From assembly GCA_949358305.1 (NCBI GenBank), contig OX442314.1:39157211-39221210 (forward strand): a stretch of DNA of 64,000 nucleotides. Direction: 5' to 3'. Made by a program: the position numbers and the translations under genes. Positions 52,302 to 63,730 of the stretch are shown piece by piece. The DNA comes from Strigamia acuminata. Its lineage: Eukaryota > Arthropoda > Chilopoda > Geophilomorpha > Linotaeniidae. The notes under the pieces are model-generated. The model made no database searches, was not told where the DNA came from, and saw nothing but the letters and a program-made list of their open reading frames with translations. The first letter of the stretch is position 1; every line of letters begins with the position of its first letter.

Positions 52302-53870
52302 TTGCTGGGACAACACGTGTTACGAGAAAGGTTAAACCGAATTACGAACATACAGATGGCCGGAGGACGGGCAATTTTAGCGAAAATCCGACGCGGAGAA
52401 TTTCCAGCGGACGACGAATGGGAGAAGCTGAGCATTCGGGAAATCAAGCCATTATTACTTGCGCGTAATATTGTGCCGCCGAAATTAAAATGCGGAATGT
52501 TATACAAACTACGACAAGCATTATGTGCGGAAGCGGGAATCGTAGAAGAAGAAGAAGAAGACGAAGATGAAGACGAAGTAGAAGATAACAGGATAATCGA
52601 AGAAGAGAATGATGACGGAAGACGCGAGGTGAACGTACAACCGGGGGCGAACGGGACGATAAGCGCGGCACAACTGGCGCTGATGTTGAGTCAGTTGATG
52701 CGAAAAGAGCCGAAAGAAGTGAAGAATGCGCCGAAACTGCCACGATTTTCGGGCGATTGGAACGAGCTGCGTACGACAACGCAATGGTTAGAAAACGTTC
52801 ACGAATACGCGAAAGAGTATAAGTGGACGAACACAACCAAAGTAACGACGGCGGCAGCGGCGTTGGACGGACCGGCGAAAGTGTGGAACGATAACGCGGG
52901 AACAACGATACGGAAGTTTAACGAGTGGGCGACCGAGTTAAAAAATAATTTTCCGGATCGACAACTTACTTGTGAAGAGAAGGAAAGATTGATACGAGAA
53001 CCGCAAAGGAACGACGAAGCCGCCGAGACCTATTTGCGACGAAAATGGGCAACGTGCGACAAATTGGGAATGACGATCGAAGATGCGAAGAATTTTTTGT
53101 TGGACGGACTGAAAATTAAGACAGCAGCGTCGCAGATGTATTTTCAACAATACCAACATATCAGCGAGATAGTTTGGACGGTGCGTGACGTCGAAGATCG
53201 AGTGAACAGAGCGTTGTTCGAAACGAAAGGGAAGACGAATGCAGCGAAGCCAACAGGCAGGGAACCGAGACCAAAATGCTTCAGATGCGGCGAGAAAGGA
53301 CATCAAAGGGCGGATTGCACGAACGAACTTAAGTGTTTTAAATGTCGGGAGCCGGGGCATTTATCATCGGCGTGTCCCAACGGGGTGAAATGTTTCAACT
53401 GTAACAAATTTGGACATATGGCGAATGTGTGTCCAGAACCGAAGAAGGAACGGAAGCAACCGCCGAAGACGAAGGAGGAAGTGCAGCCATTCCAGGTCGT
53501 GATGCGAGTTGACGGAAAAGAATGTCGCGCGGGAATCTATACACAGAGCGAAGTGTGCCTAATCAGCAAAACGTTTTCACAACGAATTGAAGTCGACGAG
53601 CCAGACTACGAGCATATGATCGTGGATTTTAACCAAGCCGCAAGTTGTTACCGAGGGCGAACAAAGTGCGACGTCGAATGCGCAAACGTGAAGTTAAAGG
53701 ACGTCGTATTTTACGTGGTCGACGATGCAAAGATGTCGACGGAAGTTGGCATCGGGAACTCGTTTTTGAAACACCCATCGATCACCATGCTGTCGGAAGG
53801 AGGTCGAGTAACGTTCCGACAGATGATAGAAGTACGGGACGAGTCGGATATCGCCAAAAATCTACACTAA
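52302..53870 (+). CDS. free-standing Gag-like protein with three CCHC knuckles and a dead protease-like domain
   Basis: Intact 522-codon frame; Met19 (52356) may be the true start. Residues 40-75 resemble a SAP-like helix-turn-helix, followed by a Glu/Asp-rich linker (81-102). Residues 144-305 resemble retrotransposon Gag/capsid (PKLPRFSGDWNELRT, AAAALDGPAKVW, ETYLRRKWATCDKL). Three zinc knuckles follow at 326-339, 345-358 and 364-377 (CX2CX4HX4C). Residues 395-510 look like an aspartic-protease fold, but the active-site DTG is AGIYTQSEVCLIS: Tyr413 replaces Asp and Gln415 replaces Gly. No RT, RNase H or integrase follows before unrelated duplicated sequence at 54.1 kb. Either a gag-only remnant of an LTR element or a domesticated gag gene. 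Confidence 0.75.
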   Translation: MLGQHVLRERLNRITNIQMAGGRAILAKIRRGEFPADDEWEKLSIREIKPLLLARNIVPPKLKCGMLYKLRQALCAEAGIVEEEEEDEDEDEVEDNRIIEEENDDGRREVNVQPGANGTISAAQLALMLSQLMRKEPKEVKNAPKLPRFSGDWNELRTTTQWLENVHEYAKEYKWTNTTKVTTAAAALDGPAKVWNDNAGTTIRKFNEWATELKNNFPDRQLTCEEKERLIREPQRNDEAAETYLRRKWATCDKLGMTIEDAKNFLLDGLKIKTAASQMYFQQYQHISEIVWTVRDVEDRVNRALFETKGKTNAAKPTGREPRPKCFRCGEKGHQRADCTNELKCFKCREPGHLSSACPNGVKCFNCNKFGHMANVCPEPKKERKQPPKTKEEVQPFQVVMRVDGKECRAGIYTQSEVCLISKTFSQRIEVDEPDYEHMIVDFNQAASCYRGRTKCDVECANVKLKDVVFYVVDDAKMSTEVGIGNSFLKHPSITMLSEGGRVTFRQMIEVRDESDIAKNLH

Positions 53871-54080
53871 TTCGTATTGGAGAATTTGGATCAAACTTGC
53901 GCCCCTCTGTTGCTTCACTGCCGCACAGGGTGCATTGCAAATTCTAAATGTAACAATTTTCCGACTTGGTAAAGAATATGGTTGAAATTTGTAAAAAAAA
54001 TAATAATAAAATAAAATAATAAATTTGTCAAAACTTGTCAAGCCATGACAATCAAATAAAAGGTTGTATCTATTCAGCTT

Positions 54081-55650
54081 TGAATTTTAATCTATTCTGT
54101 TCTTTGTAATTTTTGTCCGAGCATTTTCGCTCAAATGTCCATTTTTCTTTGCAAACCAATCGACGGTAATTTGCGCCGGCCGCTTCGTAAGTTACGTGCT
54201 TCGAACAGTATTTTTGGTTTATCAAATTTTGTGGTAGTGGCGGTGCCAATTTTCCCATCAAATCTGTTTGTTGAAGTAAGCTTACATCGAACTTCAAATC
54301 TTCATTTATTATTTATTAGTATCAAAATTTGAAATTCAAAATTCCCTCTCATTAAGGTGCAATGCCGCTCTGGTGGGAACAACTGTTAAAAGAAGGATGA
54401 CGTTGATTCGATAGAGCCAATAGCGATGCTTTTTCGTCGTCCTAGCAACAGGTCGCGTGTTTGTATTGTGCATTCCATTTCGCTCTGCTCTCGTCGTTTT
54501 CGTGTCGTTGTTTGCTCTCGAATACATGCAATTTCGGTTCAAAATTTTTCAAAATTTTCATTGGTTTTGATTGTATTGATGAAGAATTTAGTTTATGACC
54601 AAGGAACTGGATTAAGGTTGGATTAAGGTTGGTTTTTGAGTCGATGGTTTGATTTTAGTTACCGGTAATATTGGCTGTGAATCACAATCTAAGCCTTTTC
54701 ACCAATAGGAATAGAACCAATTCGCTTTGTGCTTTCGAGCTTCTCTCATCCTGTTCTATTTTCTACGATTAGCTTTGTCTGTTTGATTGCATAATTATTT
54801 GGTTTTCTGTCTGTTCAGTTAGTTTTTTTTAAATTTTTTGAATATATGCTTTGAAAATATGTTTTTAAATGTGTATTCGAATTTAAGCCTCATCTTAATA
54901 TGAATTGTGTTAACCTCTCGTTAGGACCGCGTAGTTTTCAAAGGGCTGAGTCTAAAATTGTTTGTAGAATATTTTATTGACATAACTCAGTCAATCCATT
55001 TAAAAGTATGTTCCAAATGCACGTTTTCTTGACTCTGTTCAATGTTTTGGGAGTGATACAACCGCGTCCCCTCAAGTGTTGTCATAAATCCCATTGTGGG
55101 TGATATGGTCTAATCATTAAATAACTCCCACGCCATGTCCATCGTCAAATTTTGTGGCTTTGTCCCTTCCTGTTGGACTTGCGTCTCGGTTATTGTCGCT
55201 TCTCACCTCGTAGGCGCGTAGTGCGCTTTCCTGTTTTGGTCCTCGTTTTGAAAGTTCGAATTTCGCGCTCTCGATCTCAAGCACACGCAACACGTTGGTT
55301 TTTTGAGTTAATGTTGGGAGTGTAAAATCCAACTCTGTACCTCCTCGTGGTCACCCCTGGGTCACGCTAATAGAGAGCTCTGGTTGAAATAATGTTGGTA
55401 TTTGTTCGACTGCACTCCACATGTAAGAGTGTAGCATTTGCCAATTGTTATGAATTTTGCTGTTTGACTTTCATAATTTCACTTAATTGCTTTTTGTCTT
55501 TACTTTATCTAAGTGGTCTGGTTTTCTTAAGTTTCTCGACTCAATGACCCACATGTATTCTGGTGTTCCTGCGAGTTAGAGAGCTGACATCATTTCATAC
55601 TTAATTGATGACTCTTGCTCGGTTCCGGTTCCTTTCCTTCGTATGTGCAA
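54081..55650. repeat. segmental duplication, copy B (partner 47998-49255)
   Basis: Carries the same landmarks as copy A, plus an insert at about 55045-55300 not seen in A. Its far end again leads into gypsy-derived sequence. The short minus frame 54070-54297 differs between copies and is not supported as a gene. Confidence 0.85.
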
Positions 55651-57017
55651 GATTTTTTAATACAAAACCTTTTCCTTGCCAAAATGGAGGTGAAATCTTG
55701 TTTCTTTGAATAGCTTTATACAACTGGGACGCCTCTGCTCTCGTATTGGTCACTACTGGGCTCTGTTCAACCTGCGTCTGCTGACCAATAGTTGGCGCCG
55801 GGACCATCATGTCCGCCACACGTAGTCCTCGCTTCGTGGTACGTTTGCTTGCAGTCTGTTGTTTATAGTTGACCGAGATTAAATCTTCGTCGCCTTCCTC
55901 CTCCCCGACGAAGAGTCTCTATAATTGGGGGCGAGGTTTCGGGTTGCTCTAGTTGTCGTAAGCGAGACCCGACCCAGCGTCTTAATGGGGTGCCTTTGAT
56001 ACGCAAACAGCTTCAGACTGGTTGGTTTGATCTCCTGAACCGACAATAAACCCTTAGCCAACAACACATCACAATCCTTAGCATTTAGGACGGATAATTC
56101 GCTACCAGTATCTAACCATAAATTAAAACTTAACAAATTCAAAATTACCGGCGGGGAGCGCAGCCTCGCAGGCGCCAGTTGAAACAATGCGAAATCCTCA
56201 TCCTGTTCTTGACGTTGGGATCCGCACCGCAATAACCGAAATCAGTATCTAACGGAAAAGTCGGGGGAAGTGGGCTAGTCGCACCACTTGGTCGACAATG
56301 GCATTGTCGGTCTCTGCTTTGGTATCAAAACCGCACTTCTCTGACATAACTCTAAGCGTTGCGATATATTTCTCAACCGTCTCTCCTTCTTGCCTTTTTC
56401 TTCCGCCAAACTTCTGTCTGGCCATATATGGCGTATTAATCGACTCGTAAAACGAATCAACAACGCCCAGTATCGCGTCCAAATCTATCTTAGTTACGTC
56501 CTTCGGGTGAGTCCACCTCTTAATCTTTTCATACATCGGGATCCCAATAACAGTCAGTAGCAATGGCACTTGTTTCGGCCCTAAAACGTCGTTGAGGATC
56601 ACAAACTGTGCGAAAGTTTCTCGCCAATTCTTCCACTCATGTAAACTCGATCCCGTGAACGGTGGGATAGTCCCGAGCGTAACTTGCGCCATTATTTCTG
56701 GCCGACCCAACGCTCCACACCAATAAACCTCGTTACGTTCGATACGCGTCAACCACACTCTGAACTCGTTCCAAACGCCGAACTCAGATCTCACGCTCTC
56801 CAATCGGTCGAAGAATACGTTATTCTCGAACTCAAACGGCAAAAACTCACTGTCGTACTTCGCCTCGTCTCTCCAACCGAAAATCGAACTTGCCTCGAAC
56901 GAAACTCTCAAACTCCTCGTCAAATAACACAGGAAAACCGTCCACACAAAAATCCATTCACAACTCTGCTTGGCCTTCATTTAAATCGAATAAATATTAA
57001 TCCCATCGTGGATACCA
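55601..57017 (-). mobile_element. second gypsy element, 5' half only, decayed
   Basis: Minus frames match the intact gypsy. Gag: 56249-56980, with MAQVTLGTIPPFTGSSLHEW and PYMARQKFGGRKRQEGETVE. Protease region: 55879-56232, with LWLDTGSELSVLNAKDC. Tail piece: 55601-55819. The zinc knuckle, RT and integrase are deleted. A primer-binding site GTGGTATCCACGAT near 57004-57017 matches that of the intact element, so its 5' LTR should start at 57018. That LTR has a different sequence (ACTTAACA end), so this is a related but distinct family. Confidence 0.82.
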
Positions 57018-57440
57018 CTGTTAAGTTTAAGTAAAAGTCTGTCATTCGATTTTACCATTCACTGACACACACGTTTATTCTCTTAGGCCAATTTATGCAC
57101 ACTGAATACGGTATATTGTTCACGTTGTCATAGTGACTCTCCAAACAATTAGTACTAATCCGCATGCATGACATCAATTCAATTGGGAATGTACTACATA
57201 AATGACATGGACAGAGTACAGTGGTGGTAATGTATTGCATCTGTGATGGCGCCTTCATCTTGATCTTGTGGCAAATGTGGTTTTGGAATTTCTCCAATCC
57301 CAAACAAAACCAACGAGATGACTGCTCAAACGCCTCCTAAACAAAATTTTGATTTAGATTGAAAGAACCTCATTCGGTATTTTTTCCGGGGATCCATTTT
57401 TCTATGTTTCTTCTGTTTCTACCTGTGTTAAAAATCAAAA
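57018..57440 (-). mobile_element. probable 5' LTR of the second gypsy element
   Basis: Begins TGTTAAGTTTAAG right beside the primer-binding site. A Cys-rich 83-codon minus frame inside it (57052-57303) is probably chance. The outer LTR end was not located. Confidence 0.4.
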
Positions 57441-57486
57441 ACTTAAAATAAAGTATGTCTTTATCTTTCCGACTATATCCTCTAAG

Positions 57487-57678
57487 TCATATCCGCAAAA
57501 TCTTTGTCCGGGCAGTCAACTTGTGTAGCAGGGCATGGGTATCGGCGCCCATCGAGGCCACAAGAAAAATCTTGAAATTGTCCTTGTCCGAATGGAATTT
57601 GTGCAACTTGGCCATGAACTCGAACCGTTCCACCCACAAACTCCAATCCGTCTCGGTTTTGCCTTGAAATGGGGGCAC
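57487..57678 (-). pseudogene. gag remnant of another gypsy-type element
   Basis: Encodes MPPFQGKTETDWSLWVERFE and DNFKIFLVASMGADTHALL, a typical Gag N-terminal segment. An overlapping frame on the same strand continues it, indicating a frameshift. Confidence 0.6.
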
Positions 57679-57899
57679 ATGCGCTACATAGGTTGTCCCA
57701 ACTCCGCTCCTGACGCCATTCCGGATACACTTGTCTGGGACTCCTGGTTTACACCAGCTACCAATTCCTCCGGGTCATCGTCACTATCCACCGCCACCGG
57801 GTAACTTGTCAGTCCTGACTCTGTGGTTGCAATGAAATCCAGTCCAACAATCCAGTTGGATACAACAATCCTGTGAGTGCTCTCACTTTCCAAACCTGC

Positions 57900-58600
57900 C
57901 CTGACCTCCTTTCCGTAAGTACTTCTCCGAGGAGCTAAGCTGGGTTCAGCACGGCCACACTCTCCTGGGAGGTGGCTTGTGGTGTGCAGCTTTTGTCCCC
58001 TTACCGTACCCTAACAGGACAGAAAACCCTAACACTACCTAAGCTAGAGAGCAAATAGATAACATAGTATTGCGTTGGCATGGTTACAGGTCATTGTTGA
58101 GGTCATTCCTGGGATCTTTGTTAGCTGGAGTCATTGTTGAAATCCTTGCTGTTCAAATGATGGCTGGGGTCATTGTTGACCCCCTGGTGAATTAATAACC
58201 CTACATAAGCCTAACAAGGCTTTGTAGCTCTAACTGGAATGCAATTAACAAAACAAATGTAAATGACAAGATAACAATTTTCAATTTACAAATCCGATTT
58301 CGTTTTTATGGTGAAAAAATCGTCACTACTGGCCTCCTGAAATCAAGAAAAACAGCGAATTGAACGCGCCTAATGTCTTCATCGCCCAAAAACAGGTGGA
58401 CACATTTGACGGCTGAAATTTCCTGCTCATTCACCTCTCTCCAGACCGTCGCAGATGGTTTGCACAAGCGCAATCAGATCAGGAGGAAATATGCGGCTTT
58501 ACTGCTACTTGCTGCTTTCTCTTCTGATGCAACTAGTCAATTTGGGCCTTTGTCCGTGGGGTCACGTCGAATGAGGGCGGTGCAAGTATCCTCCTAACCG
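57900..58600. other. unassigned stretch
   Basis: Contains three loose GTCATTGTTGA repeats (58090-58180). No recognisable gene. Confidence 0.35.
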
Positions 58601-58608
58601 GTGGATTT

Positions 58609-58866
58609 TTACTTTGCACTAAAAACATGATCCCACTTTTTATTACTGTGGTTAAATGGTACTTTTCTCTGTGACTTTTGTGAGTGTGGATCAAGTCTGT
58701 TGCATGTTTCCAACGCCATAACTTTAGTTTGAACTGATCGACTTGTCTCATGTTTAATTATATTATCCAAATACGTTATCAGGCATTTGGCGGTGTTCAC
58801 GGCAACCACAAATGATGACCTTTCTGTTAAAGGTATCTGCTCGTAGGCCTGGCAAAGGTCCAACAA
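58609..58866 (-). pseudogene. gypsy RT remnant
   Basis: Begins MLDLCQAYEQIPLTERSSFV then AVNTAKCLITYLDNI. This is RT core with an internal deletion joining the LTERS block almost directly to a damaged YLDD motif (YLDN). Confidence 0.65.
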
Positions 58867-58886
58867 GGTGAAAAACCTCGCCCGTG

Positions 58887-60082
58887 TTACACGTTTCCCA
58901 ATCTGACTTCTTCTCGAACAAACATGAGATGTCGGTTGATATGCTTTGTTCTCCCGTACTGGTTTGAACCACTCAGTATCTGGATCGCAGACGTGCTGTC
59001 AGTGAAAATCGGTATACTCTGCGGCACGCAAACTCCTTGACCCAAATCATGCAGAATGCTGCGGACCAACTTCATGCATTTAAGCAACTCGCACATCGCC
59101 AAAACTTCACTTTCACAAGAAGAGAGCGCGATGAGATGTTGTTTCTTTGTCTTCCAACAAATCGTGGCTTGTCCTATCTTGACCAGCACTCAAGAAAAAG
59201 ACTTTGCTTGTCTGGTTGAATACCAGCTTGCGTCGGTGTATCCGGCAACAGTACCGTCCGTGGATGGGAAAAATAAACGCAAATCTCTTGTCCTTAGCAA
59301 ATAGCTTAAGACTCGCTTGATGGCGCGAAAATGCATTTCGCGTGGATCCTTTGAGTACGTGGACAACTTGCTGACCGCGAACGAGAGATATGGGCGCAAA
59401 ACGATCATTAAGTGCATGACCAAACACAGAATCTGCTGGTAGACACATTTGTCGATTTTCTTCGATTTTTCGAAGACATCCAAGTCTTGACCGACTTGTC
59501 GCAAACCATATAGACTTCTCTGCAGTTTGCAAACCAAATCCTCCTGCTGTTCTTCAGGTTGTTGTATCTTAAGACGGTTTCCAAAAAACTATGTTGAAAA
59601 CCTTCGGGCAGTTCCATGTATATATCTTCATCCAGGCTACCATAAAGGTAGGCGGTTTTAATATCAAACTGTCTTGTTTTCAGCTTGAGTTTCGCCATCA
59701 AATAGAAAATGATCCGCAATGATTCCATTCGCACAACTGGCGAAAAAGTCTCTCTAAAATCGATTCCCGGACGCTGAGAATAGCCAACAGCCACTAACCT
59801 GGCTTTGTATTTGTTTATGCTCCTATCAGGGTTCAACTTGATTCTGTCGATCCATTTGCTACGAACTGTTTTCATTCCCGGTTTACGTTTAACCAACAAC
59901 CAGACTTGATTAACCTTCAACGAGTCTATCTCGTTTTCCATTGCTTCAGTCCACTTCTTGTGATCTGGACAGTTCACTGCCTCATCCCACGTCTCCGGTG
60001 TAAACAGCTCGCAGTCCACGTCATCCGCTGTTGTTGCAAGAATTACTCCCGTCAGCCCAGCGATAAATGTGCAATCCATCAT
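58887..60082 (-). mobile_element. Ty1/copia pol remnant (RT and RNase H)
   Basis: The frame 59408-60082 holds KKWTEAMENEIDSLKVNQVW, KARLVAVGYSQRPGIDFRET, FSPVVRMESLRIIF and TRQFDIKTAYLYGSLDEDIY, the copia RT N-terminal half. The frames 59190-59537 and 59113-59532 give the shifted RT end. 58887-59189 gives RNase H (LIALSSCESEVLAMCELLK, TKHINRHLMFVREEV). The RT catalytic YVDD segment is lost in the broken region, and gag, protease and integrase are missing. Confidence 0.85.
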
Positions 60083-60419
60083 TTCTGTTCAAGAAGAATT
60101 AGAGGTATAAGGAAGTGGTTCGAGGGTGGTTGAATGAGGTTGCTTCTTCAGCTGATGTTTGTTTATTGAGCTGTTGATGATTTGTGGCCGGTGGTTGAAT
60201 TGTCAGCGGCATTTACTAACAAATTGGCACAGTAATCATCTTTCAACTTAAATTTAAATTACATTTATATTTTCTAACCTAACCTATGAAGAACTTTGTG
60301 AATTGTTGTTTCTTATGGAGCAGCCATTTTTGTATACTTTTCCATTTTTAATTATTTTTATGTCTTAATTGATCTTCAAAATAAAAAACATAACACGAAT
60401 AAAACTGTTGCTAAGTCAA

Positions 60420-60705
60420 AACTTAGCTCACAATATTATTTCTCCAGAATAATATTGCGTTTATTCTGTTACTAAATAGAATATATTTTATTCCAACTCA
60501 AAGTGGAATAAAATAAGAACTAGTATTTCACTGATTTATTTGGAAACATGGTGCTCACTCAAATGGGTACATTTGAGGTTACCACACTTTAACTGCCATG
60601 CGTTAATTCACACGGACGCAATTACAATAACTCTCAATACATACTCAACCAATTACAACAGTACAGTCGACTAGCGCCGACTAGTGGCAATATTCGAACT
60701 TAACA
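60420..60705 (-). repeat. LTR-like repeat upstream of the copia remnant
   Basis: On the minus strand it starts TGTTAAGTTCGAATATTGCC. It carries GTGTGGTAACCTCAAATG and GTGAGCACCATGTTTCC, matching 15059-15430 in outline, with AATAAA signals and an AATATTATTCTGG-AGAAATAATATT hairpin. It lies on the 5' side of the copia remnant and is plausibly its LTR. Confidence 0.5.
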
Positions 60706-60967
60706 TATCTAAACAAACACTACAGACACATTTATTGTTGTAAATATGCAAAGAAGGTTAAAAAGTTCACTTAAATTTCCTGGAATGTGTGTGTAAATTT
60801 ACATGAAATTTTCTGGAATGATGATTAAAATCTTTATTCACTTCGGACGTGAACGTAGCCACTGCCAATTTAATTAAACCTGTTGTAAATATGAAGGAAA
60901 ATATGTTTGTAAAGTGTGTGTTTACAACTTGATAAATCCATGTTAAATTCCATATTTAACAATCATA

Positions 60968-61427
60968 GTAAACACAGTTAATGGTATGTAAACACAGTTA
61001 ATGGTATGTAAACACAGTTAATGGTATGTAAACACAGTTAATGGTATGTAAACACAGTTAATGGTATGTAAACACAGTTAATGGTATGTAAACACAGTTA
61101 ATGGTATGTAAACACAGTTAATGGTATGTAAACACAGTTAATGGTATGTAAACACAGTTAATGGTATGTAAACACAGTTAATGGTATGTAAACACAGTTA
61201 ATGGTATGTAAACACAGTTAATGGTATGTAAACACAGTTAATGGTATGTAAACACAGTTAATGGTATGTAAACACAGTTAATGGTATGTAAACACAGTTA
61301 ATGGTATGTAAACACAGTTAATGGTATGTAAACACAGTTAATGGTATGTAAACACAGTTAATGGTATGTAAACACAGTTAATGGTATGTAAACACAGTTA
61401 ATGGTATGTAAACACAGTTAATGGTAT
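60968..61427. repeat. 20-bp minisatellite, 23 uniform copies
   Basis: The unit GTAAACACAGTTAATGGTAT is repeated exactly 23 times with no visible difference between copies, then a partial GTAAAC. The unit itself resembles the flanking sequence (GTGTTTACAACTTG, AACAATCATAGTAAACACAG). Confidence 0.97.
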
Positions 61428-61438
61428 GTAAACTTGAT

Positions 61439-61545
61439 GTATATATATATATACATTTATATAACTTATATATATTTACATATATATATATTTACATATA
61501 TATATATTTACATATATATATATTTACATATATATATATTTACAA
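61439..61545. repeat. TA-rich microsatellite
   Basis: Runs of TATATATA punctuated by TTTACA about every 17 bp directly after the minisatellite. Confidence 0.9.
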
Positions 61546-62234
61546 TAAATTTACAATTTGTAAATATTAATTTTCAAGCAATGGATGAAATTTCTTTTTA
61601 AATTTAATTTTTATAATCACTTTTACAATTAATCTTACAAGCATTTAAATGTTTAATTCCAAACATATTCAATTTTGTAAAGTTTATGTTTCCAACACTT
61701 TGTAAATTGTTCTTTTACAAAATTAAATTTTCAGATAACTTTCATCTTTAACAGAATTTGTAAATTTAATTTACAACATGTAAACATGAAAATTGCAGTT
61801 CCTTTACAACACCTTTAATTGAATTCAATCTATTTTATTTGCAGTGGCTGACAGATGTTTTATGTTTACATTCTAGATAAAATTGCGATCAATTTTCAAT
61901 TAGTGTTGCCTTAGTGATCTCGATCCCTAATTCCACAACAAACATTGACCAAACAACTAAGAATTTTCATCAATATTGCTTTCACAGTGCTCTGCGCATT
62001 TGAACAGGTAAGTGTGTAGAATTGTATTCTCAATTTTCAAAGAATGTCTTTTTTATCATTGCCTAGTTCTATTAATTCTAGCAAAGTATAAACTTTGCTC
62101 GCTAATAAGTAATAACTTTACTCAGCCTAACAATTTGTTAAAGATAATACACCCAGTACAGTAAATTTGAAACCGGCTATAAATTATTGAAATTAGACCG
62201 TTACCGGTACGTTTAGTGATTCAAATAACTTGTC
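61546..62234. other. AT-rich upstream region of DEG/ENaC paralogue
   Basis: Rich in TTTACAA/TTGTAAA motifs (61550-61810). Probably includes the promoter of the gene starting at 62.3 kb; no clear TATA box. Confidence 0.4.
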
Positions 62235-62324
62235 ATGGATTTTCTTCGCTGTTGTGTACCTTTTGATTTTATTTATTATGAATTTAGATTTATAGCTTCA
62301 TTTTTATATAATTTGGCGATAAAA

Positions 62325-62792
62325 ATGCACACAATGGGTGAACACACCCCGATTCAACAACGAATCCAACAACGTCGACAAAGAAAATTGCATCACCTTG
62401 TTGGCAATGTGATGGAACTGCATTTGGCGATGCCAGCATTTATCAAATCTATGAAGGAAATTTCAAAAAAGAAAAAAAAGATGTCTATTCTATTTTTCAC
62501 ACTACTCATTGCGAATTTGGCAGTTTGTGTTTTTCAAACCACAGAACGAATTTTGCATTACATGAGCGAACCAACAACGGTTGATGCACATTTAATTGAA
62601 ACCAGACATGGCGCTTTTCCATATGTTTATGTTTTCCCACCGATAATACGAGAATCTGAAAACAGGAGCGGAAAAGTTGAAGACCGATGTCACGCATTTT
62701 GGAATCTGCTGCATGCTGATAAAGATGCTATTGAAAAAAGACTAAAATACTTTCGTATACCTACTTACTTAACTGACGCACATTTTTCAATG
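62325..62792 (+). CDS. DEG/ENaC-type channel paralogue, first exon
   Basis: Opposite strand to the other family members. Protein from Met at 62325 (an upstream in-frame ATG lies at 62235) has a basic N-terminus (QQRIQQRRQRKLHHLVGNVM), MPAFIKSMKEIS, TM1 (MSILFFTLLIANLAVCVF) and ERILHYMSEPTTVDAHLIET. The exon ends YLTDAHFSM followed by donor ATG|GTAAAT. The 30842-31330 exon ends at the same place (DAHFEM|GTAAAG), so gene structure is conserved. Downstream exons were not found before the window ends. The conserved FPYVYVFP replaces the usual FPAVTIC motif in both paralogues. Confidence 0.75.
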
Positions 62793-63550
62793 GTAAATTT
62801 ACATTTTTCATTTCTGACCACCAAATAAGCTGTGACGATGACTACCCGGGATAGGAATTATTGCTAAAAGGACAAGTGAAACTGCAGAGTGTGTGTAAAG
62901 TGCAAAATAACGAAACATTTTTGTTTCTCAAAACATAGAACATTTATTCAAGTCAGATAAAGTTATATAATAACTATGGCCGACAAATGGCCAGTAAAAT
63001 ACGGGTGTAACTAGCTATACAAACGAGTGGCTCAAAAGCCCTAAAATAACGTTAACAGTTGTGTTCAGCCTTGAAATAAGAGTGTGTAAAGTTCTTATTT
63101 CGGGCGTAAAAGGTGTCGTCTGCAATCGGACTGATTGTCGTCTGCTTCGGTTGGTTCTGTGTAACTAAATTATCCGAGAAGTGCGGTTGACTTTGCCGCA
63201 TCGTCACAACTTTGGGTGACCATTGGTTTAAATATCTATTCGTAGATATTTACCAATTGGTCTATTTATGATTATCAAAATAACCATAAATATGAGTTAC
63301 TCAAAGTTAGACTTCGAAAATCATGTCAAATTTACGAATAAATCCAAACATGCAAAGGTATGAATTGAGTTATTAAATTACAAATAATCTAATAACCAAA
63401 CATAACTAAAACCTGTATAAATAAAAACGATTATGAAAAGACCCTGTCGATTCTGTTGCACCAAAGTACAACCAGCCCAGAATTGAATCAATGGCGCTCA
63501 CGTCAATCCAACACTAGGTTTGACCCTAATGTCTCAGCGGAAAAAGGAAT
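62793..63550. other. intron or intergenic sequence, no exon recognised
   Basis: Contains an AGTGTGTGTAAAGTGCAAAA-like repeat with 63070-63100. No recognised coding sequence. Confidence 0.35.
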
Positions 63551-63730
63551 TGAGCACGGCATTTTACTGCACATGCCCCTACAACGGAATGTTGGCATGA
63601 AGTACGGAAAGGGTTTGAGCACGGAATTTAATGCACGTGCCCCTACAACGGAATGTTGGCATGTAGTCAGGTAAAGGGTTGAACACGGAATTTAATGCAC
63701 GTGTCCCTACAACGGAATGTTGGCATGAAG
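63551..63730. repeat. tandem repeat, about 60-70 bp x 3
   Basis: Three copies of GCAC(A/G)TG(C/T)CCCTACAACG followed by GAATGTTGGCATGAAG and a GAGCACGG(A/C)ATTT block. An open frame through it (63456-63674) is repeat-driven. The rest of the window to 64000 shows only a duplicated AGGAAGTGGATACAGGGGAC-type motif (63904 and 63947). Confidence 0.8.

Noticed and set aside
54070-54297. 75-codon minus frame in the segmental duplication
   Set aside because: The frame is broken in the other copy at 48.1 kb and shows no sign of coding conservation.
57052-57303. Cys-rich 83-codon frame as a secreted peptide or toxin-like gene
   Set aside because: It lacks a signal peptide, lies where the 5' LTR of a gypsy remnant is expected, and the Cys spacing matches nothing known.
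60968-61427. Regular 20-bp array as a CRISPR
   Set aside because: There are no spacers; the units are directly abutting in a eukaryotic intergenic region.
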